NCBI GenBank assembly: GCA_011799875.1
Contig: JAAAXO010000140.1
Coordinates: forward strand, 1-64,000
From: Thinopyrum elongatum
Lineage: Eukaryota > Streptophyta > Magnoliopsida > Poales > Poaceae
Direction of reading: 5' to 3'
DNA: 64,000 nucleotides
The translations under genes and the position numbers were made by a program. Numbering within the stretch: position 1 is the stretch's first letter; every line of letters begins with the position of its first letter. Shown piece by piece: positions 34,701 through 45,587 of the stretch. The notes under the pieces are model-generated. The model did no database searches. It saw only the letters and a program-made list of their open reading frames with translations, and was not told where the DNA came from.

Positions 34701-36550
34701 TACTGATTGTTTCTACCATGGTGTACAGAATTTTTATCAAATTGCCATGGTCTACCAAGTAATAATGAACATGCTTGCATGGGTACCACATCACAATCAA
34801 CATAATCAGCATATGTAGAGATACTAAAATGCACACGAACAGTACGTGTTACCTTAACCTTGCCGCTGTTGTTGAACCATTGGATATAGTAAGGATGTGG
34901 ATGTGGTCTTGTGGTGAGAGATAGCTTCTCCACCATCTCCATGCTAGCCAAGTTGTTGCAGCTCCCTCCATCTATGATGACGCGAACAGAACGTTCCTTC
35001 ACAACTCCCTTTGTATGGAACAAATTATGCCTCTGATTTTGCTCAGCTTGTGTGTCCTGCACACTCAAAACACGTTGAGCAACTAAACATTCATACCTGT
35101 CAGCGTCTTCAGGAGCCATGTATTGCGTCTCATGATCAGAATCATCTCCACCGTGTTCTTCACTTGTAATAAGAGCCAAAGTCTCCTCATCATAATCACT
35201 AGCGGACTCATACCCACCATCCTCAGTAGCAATCATAACACGCGGAGATTGGCATTCTCTCGCATAATGACCTCTTCCCTTACAACGACGACAAATAATA
35301 TCATGTGTGTGCCCTGTTGATGCCATAGATGAAGAAGAGCTCTGGGCAGGCCCAGAAGGTGTACTCTTGGCAGATGGTGGTGGTGGTGCCTGTTTTCTTG
35401 TATCTCGGTTGGAATTGGCGGCTGAAGTCAGTGGTGCCGCAGTAGGACGTGTGGGAGTAGAGGAGGCACATGGTGTCCATGATGAAGATCGACCTGCAGA
35501 AAAATTAGTTCGCGCCAATGCCTGTCGATCCTGCACTTCACGTTTAGCTTTACAAGCAAGATGGAATAAACGAGTGATATTATTATACTCCTTATACTCT
35601 AGAATGGTCTGAATCTCTCTATTTAATCCACCCATGAAACGTGCAAGCATAGCTTCATTCTCCTCAACAATACCACATCTAATCATGCCAGTTTGTAATT
35701 CCTGATAATATTCTTCTACAGAATTTTTTCCTTGTCTTAAGCGCTGCAATTTTTGAAGTAATTCACGTTGATAATATGGTGGAACCCAACGAGTACGCAT
35801 AGCAGTTTTCAAAGCAGCCCACGTAGCTGGAATAGGATATAATCTACAATGTTCAGACCACCATACACATGCAAAACTAGTGAAAGCACAAACAGTAGCA
35901 GCAACACGTCGTTCCTCGGGATATTGTAAACATGTAAAACGTTGTTCAGTTTCTAACCCCCAAGTAAGATATATATCAGGAACATATCTACCCTCGAATG
36001 GTGGAATATTCAATTTTAATTTAGGAAGATGGTCATGATCTCGTACCTGAAGTGGTGGTGCAGACCTACCATTGCGATTATTTGCATGTGGACGACCTGG
36101 TGCTGGTGGTTGCACGTAGTTATGATTTTGATCAACCTCATCCTCATAATCGCCCGCGTAATCATCCTCCTCCTCGGCACCAGCAGCAGCAGGAGCAGGA
36201 GCCAAAGAAGCATCAACAGTAGGTACAGCAGCACCAGAAGTTTGGCCATCCTCAAGAGGAACACGCTTCGCTCGTCCGAACTGATTTGGAAGGGGGCGTT
36301 GTTGTTGTCGTTGCAGAGGTGCGACAGGTGCAGCCGGTGGTGGTTGGGGAAGACGCGTGAGCAATTCATTAAACTTGTTATCCAGCTTTGTCTCGAACGA
36401 CTTCTCCATGCCATCTATCTTCTCCATGTCCTCTTCAAATCTGTTTAGCACATCTCCCACCTGGCCACTCATCATTTGCTGAAATTTATCATGCAACTCC
36501 TTGTTCGTCATGTTCTCCCAGTCAATCTCGTCGGCTTGTGATCCTGCCAT
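31735..36550 (-). pseudogene. gag-pol: E9: nearly complete CRM gag-pol with two lesions
   Basis: From ATG 36550-36548 ([11 protein letters not shown]) to the polypurine tract, all domains are present: Gag, CCHC knuckle ([14 protein letters not shown]), protease ([12 protein letters not shown]), RT (YFDDIL), RNase H (ECDASGIG), integrase HHCC and DDE, and the GPF-type C-terminal domain. Two lesions break it: a nonsense change to TAG at 34580-34582, just before the IVAKEFEQQ stretch between protease and RT, and a one-base loss near 32912 between RNase H and the HHCC finger. The start codon is intact, unlike G1. Gag and protease would still be made; RT and integrase would not without readthrough. 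It shares variants ([16 protein letters not shown]) with H2. Confidence 0.95.
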
Positions 36551-37512
36551 GGTTAGCAGCAATAGAAACACACAAGAATATGATCCTACAGACTACTAGA
36601 AAGTGGTGGTGGTGTGGTGTGGTGTCACAAATCCGTCAAGCAAATCTCAAATTCTTACCAGTTCTTACCCAGCAGCAGGTGGTGATCGGCAACCTTTGTA
36701 GTCAAAACTCTCAGAGCTTGGACAGAGCGATTGCCAGGTGGTGTCAAACGCACGATGTAGATGTATGTGGAGCTGGGAAGGCTTATGATATCGTAGCAAA
36801 AAGGGTCAGCAATAATCAATTCAGAGATGCAATGTTGAATAAACTCTCAACGACGGTACTGTAATGGTCCTAGGCTAGACCGTGCTAGAGACGCGAGCCT
36901 AGAACACTAACAAAAATCACGGCGCTGCACGTAAACAAGGGAGGAGCACACTCTGAATATTAATTTTTTTTTTGCACTTTTTTTTCCTCTTTTTTCCTCT
37001 TTTTTTTTAAAACTGGAACTATTTTTCTTCTGCGGGTAGCACGAAAATTGGGGAATCCGACTTGTTCACGACTCGTAGTATCGCGTGATCTGGAACTCTA
37101 AAATAAAGGAATAAATACTGGACTCGGACTAGGACTGGTGGCAGAGATGAATATGGTGGAACTCGGACTGGTGATGGTATATGGACTCAGAGAAATAGCA
37201 GATAAGCTGTGGTGGTATATGGTAGGGGCGATGATGATGGTGCGGCGGCGGCGTGACAACTTGTGAACAGAACTCGAAACTCTAAAGAACTAGACGCTAA
37301 GACCAGCAACTTGACACGACGATGCAACCGCAAATTCAACAAAGCAAAAACCCTAAAAAGATTATGCAAAGGCTCAGATTGGTTCGGATATGACGAACTA
37401 ACCCTAAATTTTTTTTTGGCTTTTTCCTGGACTGTAGGTATGAAGAACAGACTCGATCTAAACTACGAAAAACTGTAAATCTCACCGAGCAACCTGGGAA
37501 TCTGATACCACT
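36551..37512 (-). other. E9 5'UTR and primer-binding site, shortened
   Basis: A-element leader with two deletions: one in the T-rich region (about 37008) and one that collapses the 24-bp repeat block to a single unit (about 37171-37187). TCTGATACCA lies at 37501-37510. No gene is seen. Confidence 0.88.
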
Positions 37513-38434
37513 TGATAGAGGCGAGGGTGTCCCGATCTTTCGATGAGATGATAGCTATCATTTTTGGTGGAGTAGACTTTGACGATCCGACTACGAACGT
37601 GCGAGGACGTCGCGCCTTAGCAATCGCTAAACCAACTCCGAGAGGTTATTGACCACGCCGGAGCACAATCAACCTGACCACGAGGGTCTATCTCCTGCAA
37701 GCAAACGAAGAACAAGCAAGAAACTAAGATTTGCAATCTGGATATTGCGAATATAAGATGAAAGCTTTATTGATCAAGGTGGGGTTCTGTGACGTCTTGG
37801 TCTGGTCGTTGAACACAAACGAAGTACGCGAAATTGCAGCTATGGCGAACTTTTAATCTAAACAAAACCCAAAGTCTAAACGGTGCCCTAAGGGCTGTAT
37901 ATATGGAGGAAGAGGAGGGGATTTCGTGGCCCTTGAAGGAGGGGTCCGAAACCAACCCTATCTCTTGTTTCCCCACACATACGGACTCTAAAAACAGCCT
38001 ATACTCAAGTATTTCGAAATTACATGGGCCTGGCCCAATAATAAGGTGACGCAGCACCTATAATAGCCTCTGGACGAAATTTATGAAGTGACATCTTGTA
38101 TATTTCGTCCAAGGCTTCCTGCACTCATTATGGTGGCTTCAAAGTCCTGAAATCATCACTTGTAACTCCGTTCTTGTTCCCCTTGTGCATGCCATCATCT
38201 CCATGCTTGAACTTGCTCCAAGGTTCCTCTTTCTTGTCCAAGCTAGGGCCTTCATTTGTAAGCAAAACAAATGTATCCAATTTAGGCAGCATCATATTCT
38301 CATGAACTTTAGAATCATTACCAAGAAACGAAAGTACCTGATAATTTAATTGGCGTGCGCGAGCTCTAGTAATTGGTCCAGTATGTATAGAAGCAGGGGC
38401 TGTGGGTGTAACAATGGTATTGATGTCCTCATCA
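37513..38434 (-). repeat. A-family LTR (5' LTR of E9)
   Basis: Complete 922-bp LTR beside the E9 primer-binding site. Right flank CCCTT is inside another pol fragment; the other end of E9 has no matching flank because its LTR is shared with E8. Confidence 0.95.
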
Positions 38435-38860
38435 CCCTTCCTTACAATTCTGCAATACATCTTTAAATTCAGCATCATGCACATATTGATCTTTGATGGT
38501 CTCCAAACCAAATATTTTAAAGTCAAGTTGTGAAAGCATAGTATAACGACGAGACAATGCATCAGCAATAACATTTTCTTTACCCTTCTTGTGTTTAATG
38601 ACATAAGGGAAAGTCTCAATGAATTCAACCCATTTAGCATGTCTACGGTTCAGTTTGGCTTGACTTTTAATATGTTTCAAAGATTCATGATCAGAATGAA
38701 TAACAAATTCTTTGGGCCATAAATAATGTTGCCATGTTTCCAAAGTCCGAACAAGAGCATATAATTCCTTATCATAAGTAGAGTAATTCAGACTAGGCCC
38801 ACTCAATTTTTCAGAAAAGTATGCAACAGGTTTGCCATCTTGTAATAACACACCTCCTAA
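38435..38860 (-). pseudogene. pol: E10: RNase H fragment
   Basis: 142 open codons of RNase H, from [14 protein letters not shown] through SDHESL and ADALSRR to VLQNCKEG. It is bounded by a minus LTR on the left and a plus LTR on the right. Its variants (TGGCTTGACTTTTAATATG on the plus strand) place it with E9 and H2. Confidence 0.9.
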
Positions 38861-39782
38861 TGATGAGGACATCAATACCATTGTTACACCCACAGCCCCT
38901 GCTTCTATACATACTGGACCAATTACTAGAGCTCGCGCACGCCAATTAAAATATCAGGTACTTTCGTTTCTTGGTAATGATTCTAAAGTTCATGAGAATA
39001 TGATGCTGCCTAAATTGGATACATTTGTTTTGCTTACAAATGAAGGGCCTAGCTTCGACAAGAAAGAGGAACCTTGGAGCAAGTTCAAGCATGGAGATGA
39101 TGGCATGCACAAGGGGAACAAGAACGGAGTTACAAGTGATGATTTCAGGACTTTGAAGCCACCATAATGAGTGCAGGAAGCCTTGGACGAAATATACAAG
39201 ATGTCACTTCATAAATTTCGTCCAGAGGCTATTATAGGTGCTGCGTCACCTTATTATTGGGCCAGGCCCATGTAATTTCGAAATACTTGAGTATAGGCTG
39301 TTTTTAGAGTCCGTATGTGTGGGGAAACAAGAGATAGGGTTGGTTTCGGACCCCTCCTTCAAGGGCCACGAAATCCCCTCCTCTTCCTCCATATATACAG
39401 CCCTTAGGGCACCGTTTAGACTTTGGGTTTTGTTTAGATTAAAAGTTCGCTATAGCTGCAACTTCGCGTACTTCGTTTGTGTTCAACGACCAGACCAAGA
39501 CGTCACAGAACCCCACCTTGATCAATAAAGCTTTCATCTTATATTCGCAATATCCAGATTGCAAATCTTAGTTTCTTGCTTGTTCTTCGTTTGCTTGCAG
39601 GAGATAGACCCTCGTGGTCAGGTTGATTGTGCTCCGGCGTGGTCAATAACCTCTCGGAGTTGGTTTAGCGATTGCTAAGGCGCGACGTCCTCGCACGTTC
39701 GTAGTCGGATCGTCAAAGTCTACTCCACCAAAAACGATAACTACCATCTCATCGAAAGATCGGGACACCCTCGCCTCTATCA
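38861..39782 (+). repeat. Solo A-family LTR, plus orientation
   Basis: Complete 922-bp LTR between an inverted pol fragment (flank CCTAA) and a plus-strand gag fragment (flank ACATG). There is no target duplication, and the two flanks have opposite orientations. Confidence 0.95.
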
Positions 39783-40870
39783 ACATGCAAATAATCGCAA
39801 TGGTAGGCCTGCACCACCACTTCAGGTACGAGATCATGACCATCTTCCTAAATTAAAATTGAATATTCCACCATTCGAGGGTAGATATGTTCCTGATATA
39901 TATCTTACTTGGGAGTTAGAAACTGAACAACGTTTTACATGTTTACAATATCCCGAGGAACGACGTGTTGCTGCTGCTGTTTGTGCTTTCACTAGTTTTG
40001 CATGTGTATGGTGGTCTGAACATTGTAGATTATATCCTATTCCAGCTACGTGGGCTGCTTTGAAAACTGCTATGCGTACTCGTTGGGTTCCACCATATTA
40101 TCAACGTGAATTACTTCAAAAATTGCAGCGCTTAAGACAAGGAAAAAATTCTGTAGAAGAATATTATCAGGAATTACAAACTGGCATGATTAGATGTGGT
40201 ATTGTTGAGGAGAATGAATCTATGCTTGCACGTTTCATGGGTGGATTAAATAGAGAGATTCAGACCATTCTAGAGTATAAGGAGTATAATAATATCACTC
40301 GTTTATTCCATCTTGCTTGTAAAGCTGAACGTGAAGTGCAGGATCGACAGGCATTGGCGCGAACTAATTTTTCTGCAGGTCGATCTTCATCATGGACACC
40401 GCGTGCCTCCTCTACTCCCACACGTCCTACTACGGCACCACTGACTTCAGCCGCCAATTCCAATCGAGATACAAGAAAACAGGCACCACCACCACCATCT
40501 GCCAAGAGTACACCTTCTGGGCCTGCCCAGAGCTCTTCTTCATCTATGGCATCAACAGGGCACACACATGATATTATTTGTCGTCGTTGTAAGGGAAGAG
40601 GTCATTATGCGAGAGAATGCCAATCTCCGCATGTTATGATTGCTACTGAGGATGGTGGGTATGAGTCCGCTAGTGATTATGATGAGGAGACTTTGGCTCT
40701 TATTACAAGTGAAGAACACGGTGGAGATGATTCTGATCATGAGACGCAATACATGGCTCCTGAAGACGCTGACAGGTATGAATGTTTAGTTGCTCAACGT
40801 GTTTTGAGTGTGCAGGTCACCGAAGCTGAGCAAAATCAGAGGCATAATTTGTTCCATACAAAGGGAGTTG
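39783..40870 (+). pseudogene. gag: H1: Gag domain and CCHC knuckle
   Basis: Open for its whole length (about 362 codons), from inside the linker ([11 protein letters not shown]) through the Gag domain, a Ser/Thr/Pro-rich stretch, the knuckle [14 protein letters not shown] and the acidic region to HTKGVV, just before protease. The Gag start and all of pol are missing. LTRs bound it on both sides with unmatched flanks. Confidence 0.92.
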
Positions 40871-41792
40871 TGATGAGGACATCAATACCATTGTTACACC
40901 CACAACCCCTGCTTCTATACATACTGGACCAATTACTAGAGCTCGCGCACGCCAATTAAAATATCAGGTACTTTCGTTTCTTGGTAATGATTCTAAAGTT
41001 CATGAAAATATGATGCTGCCTAAATTGGATACATTTGTTTTGCTTACAAATGAAGGGCCTAGCTTGGACAAGAAAGAGGAACCTTGGAGCAAGTTCAAGC
41101 ATGGAGATGATGGCATGCACAAGGGGAACAAGAACGGAGTTACAAGTGATGATTTCAGGACTTTGAAGCCACCATAATGAGTGCAGGAAGCCTTGGACGA
41201 AATATACAAGATGTCACTTCATAAATTTTGTCCAGAGGCTATTATGGGTGCTGCGTCACCTTATTATTGGGCCAGGCCCATGTAATTTCGAAATACTTGA
41301 GTATAGGCTGTTTTTAGAGTCCGTATGTGTGGGGAAACAAGAGATAGGGTTGGTTTCGGACCCCTCCTTCAAGGGCCACGAAATCCCCTCCTCTTCCTCC
41401 ATATATACAGCCCTTAGGGCACCGTTTAGACTTTGGGTTTTGTTTAGATTAAAAGTTCGCCATAGCTGCAACTTCGCGTACTTCGTTTGTGTTCAACGAC
41501 CAGACCAAGACGTCACAGAACCCCACCTCGAACAATAAAGCTTTCATCTTATATTCGCAATATCCAGATTGCAAATCTTAGTTTCTTGCTTGTTCTTCGT
41601 TTGCTTGCAGGAGATAGACCCTCGGGGTCAGGTTGATTGTGCTCCGGCGTGGTCAATAACCTCTCGGAGTTGGTTTAGCGATTGCTAAGGCGCGACGTCC
41701 TCGCACGTTCGTAGTCGGATCGTCAAAGTCTACTCCACCAAAAACGATAGATATCATCTCATCGAAAGATCGGGACACCCTCGCCTCTATCA
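40871..41792 (+). repeat. Solo A-family LTR, plus orientation
   Basis: Complete 922-bp LTR sharing rare variants with G1's 5' LTR (TTTTGTCCAGAGG, CCTCGGGGTCAGG, GATAGATATC). Left flank AGTTG is plus-strand gag, right flank GGTAC is minus-strand pol. Confidence 0.95.
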
Positions 41793-43326
41793 GGTACCCC
41801 AAACAAAAGGCACATCCTTCTTTGTAAGCTCATTGAGAGGTGCAGCAATGGTGCTGAAATCTCTCACAAAACGCCTATAGAAACCAGCGAGTCCAAGAAA
41901 ACTCCTCACTTGAGAGTGACCGTTTTGGGCTGTGGCCAACTCTCAATAGCTTCAATCTTGGCTTTATCAACTTCAATTCCCTGTGGAGTAACAACATAGC
42001 CAAGAAAAGATACTCGGTCGGTGCAAAAGGTGCACTTCCCAAGGTTACCAAACAAACGTGCATCACGTAAAGCAATAAAAACAGCACGTAAATGTTCCAA
42101 ATGTTCCTCCAAAGATCTGCTATAAATCAGTATATCATCAAAATAGACTACCACAAATCGTCCAATGAAAGCACGTAAAACTTCGTTCATTAATCTCATG
42201 AAAGTACTAGGTGCATTAGTTAACCCAAAAGGCATGACTAACCACTCATATAATCCAAACTTTGTTTTAAATGCTGTTTTCCATTCATCCCCCAATTTCA
42301 TACGAATTTGATGGTATCCACTACGCAAATCAACTTTGGAGAATATTGTAGAGCCAGTCAATTCATCAAGCATATCATCTAGTCTAGGAATAGGATGACG
42401 ATAACGAATAGTAATATTATTAATGCCTCTACAATCAACACACATACGCGATGTACTATCCTTTTTCGGCACTAGAATAATAGGAACAGCACAAGGACTA
42501 AGGGATTCGCGTATATAACCTTTGTCGAGCAACTCCTGTACTTGACGCACAATCTCCTTCGTCTCCTCTGGATTGGTACGGTATGGCGCACGGTTTGGCA
42601 ACGAAGCACCGGGAATTAAGTCAATCTGATGCTCAATCCCGCGAATAGGTGGTAATCCCGGTGGCACGTCTTGTGGAAAGACGTCAGTGAACTCCTGCAA
42701 AATGTTAGTGACCGCAGGAGGCAAAGAGGAAGACACGTCCTCGAATGAAAATAACGCCTCTTTGCACACAAAAGCATAGCAAACAGAATTGCTGAAATCT
42801 AGATCATCAATATCAGATTTGGTGGCAAGTAAGCATGCACTTTTCAATTTAATTTCAGAAGCAACACTAGATGGTTTATTATTAGGCTTCATTTGTTGCT
42901 CAAATTCTTTTGCCACAATCTGATTTTCACTCTTATTTTTCTCCTGTTTTGCTTTACTAGCTCTATTAATATCATCTTTCAAAATAGAATCAGGAGTCAT
43001 AGGAAGCAAAGTAATATGTTTATCCTTATGAACAAGAGTATACTGATTGTTTCTACCATGGTGTACAGAATTTTTATCAAATTGCCATGGTCTACCAAGT
43101 AATAATGAACATGCTTGCATGGGTACCACATCACAATCAACATAATCAGCATATGTAGAGATACTAAAATGCACACGAACAGTACGTGTTACCTTAACCT
43201 TGCCGCTGTTGTTGAACCATTGGATATAGTAAGGATGTGGATGTGGTCTTGTGGTGAGAGATAGCTTCTCCACCATCTCCATGCTAGCCAAGTTGTTGCA
43301 GCTCCCTCCATCTATGATGACGCGAA
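41793..43326 (-). pseudogene. pol: E11: protease and RT part of pol
   Basis: Minus-strand pol from just downstream of the protease active-site motif through RT ([14 protein letters not shown]) to the RT thumb and connection. Two bases are inserted near 41914 (CACTTGAGAGTGACCG against CACTTGAGTGACCG), shifting the frame after PQPKTVT. On the right it ends at 43326 in GATGACGCGAA and joins a plus-strand leader piece without an LTR between. Confidence 0.92.
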
Positions 43327-43533
43327 TAGCCTAGGACCAGCACAGTACCGTCGTTGAGCGTTTATTCAACTTTGCATCTCTGAATTGATTATTGCTGACA
43401 TTTTTGCTACCATATCATAAGCCTTCCCAGCTCCACATACATCTACGTCGTGCGTTTGACACCACCTGGCAATCGCTCTGTCCAATCTTTGAGAGTTTTG
43501 ACTACAACGGTGGCCGATCACCACCTGCTGCTG
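43327..43533 (+). other. Orphan A-type 5'UTR fragment, plus orientation
   Basis: 207 bp matching G1's leader at about 45261-45468, with several substitutions. The left join with inverted E11 pol is a bare inversion junction; the right side is cut by G1's 5' LTR. No coding content. Confidence 0.85.
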
Positions 43534-44455
43534 TGATGAGGACATCAATACCATTGTTACACCCACAGCCCCTGCTTCTATACATACTGGACCAATTACT
43601 AGAGCTCGCGCACGCCAATTAAAATATCAGGTACTTTCGTTTCTTGGTAATGATTCTAAAGTTCATGAGAATATGATGCTGCCTAAATTGGATACATTTG
43701 TTTTGCTTACAAATGAAGGGCCTAGCTTGGACAAGAAAGAGGAACCTTGGAGCAAGTTCAAGCATGGAGATGATGGCATGCACAAGGGGAACAAGAACGG
43801 AGTTACAAGTGATGATTTCAGGACTTTGAAGCCACCATAATGAGTGCAGGAAGCCTTGGACGAAATATACAAGATGTCACTTCATAAATTTTGTCCAGAG
43901 GCTATTATAGGTGCTGCGTCACCTTATTATTGGGCCAGGCCCATGTAATTTCGAAATACTTGAGTATAGGCTGTTTTTAGAGTCCGTATGTGTGGGGAAA
44001 CAAGAGATAGGGTTGGTTTCGGAACCCTCCTTCAAGGGCCACGAAATCCCCTCCTCTTCCTCCATATATACAGCCCTTAGGGCACCGTTTAGACTTTGGG
44101 TTTTGTTTAGATTAAAAGTTCGCCATAGCTGCAACTTCGCGTACTTCGTTTATGTTCAACGACCAGACCAAGACGTCACAGAACCCCACCTTGATCAATA
44201 AAGCTTTCATCTTATATTCGCAATATCCAGATTGCAAATCTTAGTTTCTTGCTTGTTCTTCGGTTGCTTGCAGGAGATAGACCCTCGGGGTCAGGTTGAT
44301 TGTGCTCCGGCGTGGTCAATAACCTCTCGGAGTTGGTTTAGCGATTGCTAAGGCGCGACGTCCTCGCACGTTCGTAGTCGGATCGTCAAAGTCTACTCCA
44401 CCAAAAACGATAGATATCATCTCATCGAAAGATCGGGACACCCTCGCCTCTATCA
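43534..44455 (+). repeat. G1 5' LTR
   Basis: 922 bp, TGATGAGG...CTCTATCA. TATA-like and AATAAA elements are present as in the 3' copy. Confidence 0.97.
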
Positions 44456-44457
44456 AG

Positions 44458-44467
44458 TGGTATCAGA
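44458..44467 (+). other. Primer-binding site of G1
   Basis: TGGTATCAGA, two bases after the LTR, complementary to the 3' end of plant initiator-Met tRNA. This is the usual primer for minus-strand DNA synthesis in plant Ty3/gypsy and Ty1/copia elements. Confidence 0.9.
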
Positions 44468-45587
44468 TTCCCAGGTTGCTCGGTGAGATTTACAGTTTTT
44501 CGTAGTTTAGATCGAGTCTGTTCTTCATACCTACAGTCCAGGAAAAAGCCAAAAAAAAAAAATTATGGTTAGTTCATCATATCCGAACCAATCTGAGCCT
44601 TTGCATAATCTTTTTAGGGTTTTTGCTTTGTTGAATTTGCGGTTGCATTGTCGTGTCAAGTTGCTGGTCTTAGCGTCTAGTTCTTTAGAGTTTCGAGTTC
44701 TGTTCACAAGTTGTCACGCCGCCGCCGCACCATCATCATCGCCCCTACCATATACCACCACAGCTTATCTGCTATTTCTCTGAGTCCATATACCACCACC
44801 GATCCGAGTCCATATACCACCACCGATCCGAGTCCATATACCACCACCAATCCGAGCCCACATATACTACCGTCATATACCATCACCAGTCCGAGTTCCA
44901 CCAGATTCATCTCTGCCACCAGTCCTAGTCCGAGTCCAGTATTTATTCCTTTATTTTAGAGTTCCAGATCACGCGATACTACGAGTCGTGAACAAGTCGA
45001 ATTCCCCAATTTTCGTGCTACCCGCAGAAGAAAAATAGTTCCAGTTTCAAAAAAAAAAAAACTAAGTCTGGAAAATTCTGGCTAGGCAGTTTTAAGACCA
45101 TTTGTAGACTTTTTCGAAAAAAAAATTGTTGCGGAGCAAAAAAAAAAAGAGGAAAAAAAGTGCAAAAAAAAAGAAAAAAATTCAGAGTGTGCTCCTCCCT
45201 TGTTTACGTGCAGCGCCGTGATTTTTGTTAGTGTTCTAGGCTCGCGTCTCTAGCACGGTCTAGCCTAGGACCAGCACAGTACCGTCGTTGAGAGTTTATT
45301 CAACATTGCATCTCTGAATTGATTATTGCTGACCCTTTTTGCTACCATATCATAAGCCTTCCCAGCTCCACATACATCTACATCGTGTGTTTGACACCAC
45401 CTGGCAATCGCTCTGTCCAAGCTCTGAGAGTTTTGACTACAAAGGTTGCCGATCACCACCTGCTGCTGGGTAAGAACTGGTAAGAATTTGAGATTTGCTT
45501 GACGGATTTGTGACACCACACCACACCACCACCACTTTCTAGTAGTCTGTAGGATCATATTCTTGTGTGTTTCTATTGCTGTTAACC
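44468..45587 (+). other. G1 5'UTR leader
   Basis: About 1.1 kb between primer-binding site and gag. It has the 24-bp repeat block, A-rich runs around 45050-45180 and, just before gag, GT-rich donor-like sites (GGTAAGAACTGGTAAG at 45469-45484) and a pyrimidine-rich tract leading to the CAG at gag. No ATG-initiated gene is supported. Confidence 0.8.
44782..44853 (+). repeat. 24-bp tandem repeat in A leader
   Basis: Three direct copies of a 24-bp unit beginning GAGTCCATATACC, the third with one change, followed by degenerate copies. Copy number differs between elements: three in E2, E5 and E8, two in E4, one in E9. The unit length is a multiple of three, but the frame through it has no ATG, so coding is not supported. 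Confidence 0.85.

Noticed and set aside
45567..45587. Gag start at an upstream codon giving MFLLLLT
   Set aside because: The codon there is GTG (TTG in similar cases), not ATG. Other copies have ATG in CATGGCAGG, so the upstream start is not credible in a plant.
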